A DNA stretch of 36,715 nucleotides, taken from positions 1 through 36,715 of the forward strand of contig OMOD01000186.1 of assembly GCA_900290255.1 (NCBI GenBank). The letters run 5' to 3'. The number at the start of each line of letters is the position of its first letter. Position 1 is the first letter of the stretch. This document shows positions 32,585 through 36,715 of the stretch, one piece after another. This DNA comes from Candidatus Sulfotelmatobacter kueseliae (lineage in GTDB: Bacteria; Acidobacteriota; Terriglobia; Terriglobales; Acidobacteriaceae). Made by a program: the position numbers and the translations under genes. The notes under the pieces are model-generated. The model was not told the DNA's origin. It saw only the letters and a program-made list of their open reading frames with translations, and made no database searches.

Positions 32585-32710
32585 CTATCCGGCAGCGAGA
32601 TAGATGTAGCGAAGGACAAACAGCGCAGTAAGGATCCAGATCAGCAAACTGACGTCGCGGAACTTCCCCGCGGCCCGCTTTCACCAGCGTGTAGGAGATC
32701 AATCCCAGGC
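32585..32710 (-). pseudogene. C-terminal remnant of a membrane permease, NCS2-like
   Basis: On the minus strand a fragment reads LGLISYTLVKAGRG, then, after removing one base from a CCCC run at 32666-32669, KFRDVSLLIWILTALFVLRYIYLAAG and a stop at 32585. This resembles the last 38 residues or so of purine permeases of the NCS2/AzgA type. Upstream the frame is lost and REP sequences follow. A truncated, frameshifted remnant is the simplest reading; the family assignment is from memory of the C-terminal pattern. Confidence 0.45.
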
Positions 32711-32787
32711 GGCAGCAAGGAACCCCGACATTCTACGGCATGGGGTGGGTTCTGGCGAGGCAGAGCCATCACGGACGCCTGTGGGGG

Positions 32788-32940
32788 TGGAAGAGCGGCG
32801 CTTTAGCGCCGCGTTCAGTGGGAATTTGATTGGGCTTTAGCCCCGGTGCGGTCTCTCCGCGATTGAACGGCGACCACCAGCCCAAAAGGGCGCGCATTTC
32901 TGAAGCGTCCAACGCGGCCTTAAAGGGCCGCTCTTCCACG
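32788..32940. repeat. REP palindromes upstream of the propeller-MFS junction
   Basis: Three elements: GCGGCGCT-TT-AGCGCCGC preceded by TGGAAGA (32795-32812, minus orientation), GGGCTTTAGCCC (32832-32843), and GCGGCC/GGCCGC followed by TCTTCCAC (32914-32931, plus orientation). They belong to the same two classes as those around the RAYT gene 17 kb away and face outward from each other. Confidence 0.85.
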
Positions 32941-32973
32941 TATCATCATCATCGAGCGTCCCTGCGTGGAAGC

Positions 32974-34272
32974 TTAGTCGGTCCGGGGAGCCTCCGGGGC
33001 CTCCTCTAAAGTCGCGCTGGTTATGCTGTGCAATTCGCCCGCGTGCCGAAGTTCCGGGAAGAGCCACGCCCACAGGGCGATGACGACGAGGGTTCCAACG
33101 CCGCCGAGAATGACGGCGGGCACCGTCCCAAACCACTGCGCGGTTACGCCGGACTCGAACTGGCCAAACTCGTTGGAAGTTCCAATGAAAATCATGTCGA
33201 CGGCGGTGACACGGCCGCGCATTTCATCAGGGGTAGCGAGTTGGGTGAGCGTGGCGCGAATGATGACGCTGATCATGTCGCTGGCGCCGGCCAGCAATAG
33301 CGCGATCAGCGAAAGCGTGAGGCTGCGCGAAAAGCCGAAGACAATGGTGAAAACCCCGAAACCGCCGACGGCCCATAACAATGTAATGCCGGAGCGCCCG
33401 CGCAGAGGACGATGCGCCAGCAGAATGGCCATGAGCGCGGCGCCGACGCCGGGAGCGGTGCGCAACAGGCCCAGCCCCCAAGGTCCGGTGTGCAGAATTT
33501 CGCGGGCGTAGACCGGGAGCAGGGCAACCGCGCCGCCCAGGAGCACGGCAAACAGATCGAGCGAAATGGCGCCCAGGATGAGCTTCCGCGTCCAGATGAA
33601 ATGCAACCCGGCAAAAACCGTCTTGAAGGTCATGCTTCTAGACGACGAAGGCTCGCGCGGACGGGCCGGCACCTCCGGCTGGATACGGAATGAGGAAATC
33701 GTCGCGCCAATGGCGGTCAGCAGCGCGACGGCGTAAACCGCAGAAGGCCCGCGAGCGATGGCGTAAAGAATTCCGCCAAACGAAGGTCCGAGAATGGTCG
33801 CTGCCTGAAAAGTAGTGGCGTTCCAGGCGACCGCGTTGGGAAAGTGCTTTTCCGGGACCAACTGCGGCAGGATGGAGCGGCTGGCCGTGCTGCTAAACGA
33901 CCGCACCCCGCCCAGCAGAACCAGCACCACGTAAATGGCGGTCACCGAGTGCAGGCGGCGCTGCGAAAGCGCCAACAAAAGGGCGAAGCAGACGGCGTAT
34001 CCGGCATAGCAGGCCGAGAGCACAACGCGCCTTGGGAGGCGGTCCGAGGCATGGCCGGAGATAGGGAAGAGCACGATTCCTGGCAGGAACTGCGCCAGCC
34101 CGACCAGTCCGAGATCGAGCGGCCGTTTGGTGATTTCGTAGACTTGCCATCCGACGGCTACAGCCTGCATCTCGACCGCAGCCACGATCAGAAAGCGGGC
34201 GACCTGGAACAGCACGAACCCGGGATGGGTGAAGGCTACGCGTCCGGCTCTCGCGTCGGCGGGTGCAGGCAT
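32974..34272 (-). CDS. MFS transporter, EntS/MFS_3-like
   Basis: Encodes 432 aa with 10-12 hydrophobic helices. Typical signs are VGWQVYEITKRPLDLGLVGL in the first helices, SGHASDRLPRRVVL as the conserved loop between helices 2 and 3, and TPDEMRGRVTAVDMIFIG in the second half. This matches the MFS_3 group that includes the enterobactin exporter EntS and macrolide exporters. Substrate cannot be assigned; no siderophore or antibiotic genes are nearby. The C-terminus is a short hydrophilic tail. Confidence 0.88.
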   Translation of the reverse strand: MPAPADARAGRVAFTHPGFVLFQVARFLIVAAVEMQAVAVGWQVYEITKRPLDLGLVGLAQFLPGIVLFPISGHASDRLPRRVVLSACYAGYAVCFALLLALSQRRLHSVTAIYVVLVLLGGVRSFSSTASRSILPQLVPEKHFPNAVAWNATTFQAATILGPSFGGILYAIARGPSAVYAVALLTAIGATISSFRIQPEVPARPREPSSSRSMTFKTVFAGLHFIWTRKLILGAISLDLFAVLLGGAVALLPVYAREILHTGPWGLGLLRTAPGVGAALMAILLAHRPLRGRSGITLLWAVGGFGVFTIVFGFSRSLTLSLIALLLAGASDMISVIIRATLTQLATPDEMRGRVTAVDMIFIGTSNEFGQFESGVTAQWFGTVPAVILGGVGTLVVIALWAWLFPELRHAGELHSITSATLEEAPEAPRTD

Positions 34273-34389
34273 GAGCCTCTAAGTGTGACAGAACATGCGC
34301 GCTAATTCATATGGACCGGGTCAATGAGTGATATCGCGATTTTGCGACAGTTATCCCTTGACAACGGCAGCCAGCCTTACAATCGAAGA

Positions 34390-35211
34390 ATGCAAACGCG
34401 GGGTCAGTACGTTCCTTTAATCGGGGTTCTCTTGCTCAGCTTGTTCGTCCCGCCGTGCGGCGGGCAACAACAATCCGATTCTGCGCTCCCTGAAGAATTC
34501 ACTGCCATGAGATCGGCTCTTTGCGACAAACCGACGGATTTTACTGAAACGGGTTGCAAAGTTTGCCCTGCATTTATGGCAGAGAGCGCTGAATTGCCCT
34601 TAAATGGGGGTTTAGGAATTAACAGCATTTTGTTCGGGAGTTTTACCTCCGTCGGCAAGACGGAGGCGCTCTTGAGTTCCGGTTCTTGCTTTGCTCATGC
34701 GGATGGCTTTGCCAGCGCCATTCTTCTCCGCCAGGAACAAGGCTCGTGGCGGAGACTATCTTTTTTTCATAGGGATGGCCCGATTGGGATCTGCTGGAAG
34801 ATACCGGGTCAGAGCGATACGCGGGATTTGCTCCTCTGCAACGCTGAGGATTACGGACTGGGCGGTTTTGGTGTGATAGCTCTTGAACCCAATGGAAAAG
34901 TGAAAACAGAATCAGCGCTTGTTCAGACTTGGACAAATCCCATCAGGGCCCTCGAAAAACAAAAACACTGTTCATCTCTGGACGCGGACGTAAAAAAGGT
35001 TTCTTTCAATTCTATTGAAATTTCTGTTTTTCTGAATTCCTTCGATGTGGACCCTCCGATCGACTGTTTTGACGAGAGCGAGGGTACGACTTCCAAAATT
35101 TCCAACTCCACAAAAGTCGAAGATACGGCAGTATTTACCCGCAATGGCGACAATTTCGCCCCAGACGATAGGACCAAGAAGCTCCTTGCGGAAGTTGAAA
35201 AGAGCCGCTGA
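34390..35211 (+). CDS. Secreted hypothetical protein with lower GC content
   Basis: Encodes 273 aa from ATG 34390 (the frame is open from 34324). A signal peptide (YVPLIGVLLLSLFVPPCGG) precedes a mature protein with eight or so Cys residues, probably disulfide-bonded in pairs (ALCDKPTDF, GCKVCPAF, SGSCFAH, GICWKI, LLLCNAEDYGLGGFG, IDCFDESEG). Codon third positions are visibly richer in A and T than neighbouring genes. It lies directly beside an IS1182-type element. No family is recognised; horizontal acquisition is an inference from composition and context. Confidence 0.65.
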   Translation: MQTRGQYVPLIGVLLLSLFVPPCGGQQQSDSALPEEFTAMRSALCDKPTDFTETGCKVCPAFMAESAELPLNGGLGINSILFGSFTSVGKTEALLSSGSCFAHADGFASAILLRQEQGSWRRLSFFHRDGPIGICWKIPGQSDTRDLLLCNAEDYGLGGFGVIALEPNGKVKTESALVQTWTNPIRALEKQKHCSSLDADVKKVSFNSIEISVFLNSFDVDPPIDCFDESEGTTSKISNSTKVEDTAVFTRNGDNFAPDDRTKKLLAEVEKSR

Positions 35212-35238
35212 GGCAACCTCGATTGTTACAATCAGGCG

Positions 35239-36715
35239 TGGGTGTTGAAAAAGTGGGTGTAGAAAGTATTCTTTTTCGTGCTTTCGAGTGCTCTTGTTGC
35301 GCAGCTTCTTCTGGCGGGCAGTTCAACTATGTGGTCGCGGGCAGGATTGACCGGGGGCCTTGGCTGAGGAACCGTACCAGTCGCTTGATGTTCTGGGCTA
35401 CCGCTGCCAGAAAGAACTGCTCCCGCACGAACTTCAATCTGCGCAGGCGCAAGCGGCGCAGCCCGATCTGATTCTTGAGTTCCGCGAACAAGGCTTCCAC
35501 CTTTTTTCTTTGCCGCTGTGCCTGAGCGAACTCCGGCGTGTTCGCCAACTCCCGGGCGCGTTGCCGGGCCGGTTCATCCATGTGGATGGCAAGAAAGCGA
35601 AACGCTCCGCTGGTGCATTGCGCTTTTAGCGCACACCCGCCGCAACGTTTGCGAGTCCCGATGTAGGCATAGGTGCGGTTCCGCTGGTTGCGGCCACCGT
35701 AGTTCAGTTGCTGCCCCGCAGGACAGCGGTAACTGTTGCTCTCGGGTTGATACGTGAAGCGCTCAGGACCGTAAAACGGGCTGTTCTTGCGGTGGATGCT
35801 GTCGCGGGTCCGCATGTAGGGAGTGATGCCCCGATCCGCCAACCATTGCAGGAACTCCCCGTTCCCGTAGGTCGTGTCGGCCGCCACCGATTCTGGTTCT
35901 CGTCCTTGCCATTGCGTGAAACGGGTGAGCATGTCTTGCGCGGCCACCGTCTCCTGACTCATCCGCGCTGCCGTCGCTTGCACTCCTACAATCACGCAAC
36001 TGTGGTTGTCCACCAGATAGTTGTCGTAGTAGCCCAGCCGGGCCGGCGTGCCGCCCTTGGTGGCGTAGGTCGAATCCGGATCGGTGGTCGACACCTGGTC
36101 TTGTTGATGCACCGGTTCTTCCACCGGGTTCTGCTGTTCCAGTTCCTCCACATACTGGCGCACGGTGTGGTTCACCTGCGCCGCCTCCGCTAACTGCTCC
36201 CGCGGAATACGACTCTGTTTCGCCGCGTTGGCCTCCACGAAGCTGCCATCCACCGACAGGTCCCCGCCCTTTACCAGTCCCACTTCCACACACTGCCGCA
36301 CGATCTGTTCAAACAACTGCTCGAACAGCTTCGACTGCTGAAACCGTCCGTGCCGATTCTTGGAAAACGTGGAGTGATGCGGGATCTCCTGATCGAAGCC
36401 CAGGCCAGTAAACCACCTCCACGCCAGATGCATGCGCAGTTCCTCGACCAGCTTGCGCTCGCTGGTGACGCCGTACAAATAGCCGATCAACAGGATGCGC
36501 AGCAGAAGCTCGGGATCAATCGACGGGCGGCCCATATCGCTGTAACTCTCTTTCAGCCTCTCGCGCACAAAGGCAAAGCTGATGTGCTTATCGATGAGCC
36601 GCAGCAGGTGAGTCTCTGGAACCTGATCTTCCAGGCGGAAGTAGTAAAACAAGGCTTCGGAACGATCGTGTTGCCCCATCATGATCAGCGCGCCTCCGAG
36701 AATGGTGATCCAGCA
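35239..36715 (-). mobile_element. IS1182-type insertion sequence, right end beyond the window
   Basis: Consists of the transposase gene plus a candidate left end near 35239-35265, where GTGTTGAAAAAGTGGG resembles ends of this IS group. The 33 bases upstream of the transposase start show no matching inverted repeat, so the other end must lie outside. The left boundary is approximate. Confidence 0.6.
35327..36682 (-). CDS. IS1182 family transposase
   Basis: Encodes 451 aa, apparently intact. The N-terminal DUF772-type region has YSDMGRPSIDPELLLRILLI and LGFDQEIPHHSTFSKNR. The DDE triad is visible: Asp145 (LSVDGSFVEANAAK), Asp269 (VAADTTYGNGEF) and Glu396 (KKVEALFAELKNQIGLRRLR). A Cys cluster (YRCPAG, RCGGCALKAQCTSG) lies before the last acidic residue, as in related elements. 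No frameshift is seen, so the element may be active. Confidence 0.95.
   Translation of the reverse strand: MMGQHDRSEALFYYFRLEDQVPETHLLRLIDKHISFAFVRERLKESYSDMGRPSIDPELLLRILLIGYLYGVTSERKLVEELRMHLAWRWFTGLGFDQEIPHHSTFSKNRHGRFQQSKLFEQLFEQIVRQCVEVGLVKGGDLSVDGSFVEANAAKQSRIPREQLAEAAQVNHTVRQYVEELEQQNPVEEPVHQQDQVSTTDPDSTYATKGGTPARLGYYDNYLVDNHSCVIVGVQATAARMSQETVAAQDMLTRFTQWQGREPESVAADTTYGNGEFLQWLADRGITPYMRTRDSIHRKNSPFYGPERFTYQPESNSYRCPAGQQLNYGGRNQRNRTYAYIGTRKRCGGCALKAQCTSGAFRFLAIHMDEPARQRARELANTPEFAQAQRQRKKVEALFAELKNQIGLRRLRLRRLKFVREQFFLAAVAQNIKRLVRFLSQGPRSILPATT

Overview
The window looks like a chromosomal segment of an Acidobacteriota (Terriglobia-type) genome. The support is moderately high GC and several lineage-typical families: a VWFA-related acidobacterial protein, a TonB-receptor-like protein with a carboxypeptidase-regulatory N-terminus, secreted beta-propeller proteins and a serine/glycine-rich lipoprotein. 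Intergenic DNA is crowded with dispersed palindromes. I saw no rRNA, tRNA or CRISPR array.

Layout. 1-2.3 kb: a small unknown gene, a DoxX membrane protein divergent from an HxlR regulator, and an arylamine N-acetyltransferase. 2.3-10.1 kb: Mn-type superoxide dismutase, a TonB-receptor-like protein, a PilZ protein and a small periplasmic-binding-like protein (all minus), then a large plus-strand VWA/beta-propeller protein. 10.1-15.4 kb: a B12-dependent ribonucleotide reductase locus with a candidate NrdR box, promoter and long structured leader, an uncharacterised gene, nrdJ, and two small genes. 15.4-16.4 kb: a REP-associated tyrosine transposase (RAYT) embedded in its REP palindromes. 16.6-18.4 kb: a tight cluster of five small membrane/zinc-ribbon proteins with two DUF2752 members. 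18.5-24.4 kb: purB, a foldback repeat, a triple-BON protein, a small membrane protein and a hybrid histidine kinase. 24.4-26.4 kb: the methionine sulfoxide repair pair msrP-msrQ. 26.4-30.0 kb: a repeat-containing lipoprotein, mtnA and pyrE (minus). 30.2-36.7 kb: a beta-propeller protein, a permease remnant, REPs, an MFS transporter, a lower-GC secreted protein and an IS1182-type element that runs off the end.

The most unusual signal is repeat DNA entering genes. A two-hairpin palindromic element sits in frame inside nrdJ and twice in the gene upstream, read each time in the same frame and giving related PAER peptides, much like Rickettsia palindromic elements. A heptanucleotide array (unit CRGACYT) occurs in intergenic spacers and also inside the nrdJ linker. 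A different heptamer array supplies the last codons of pyrE. A REP palindrome supplies the last codons and stop of the RAYT gene. Together these suggest a genome where several short repeat families are tolerated in, and reshape, coding sequence.
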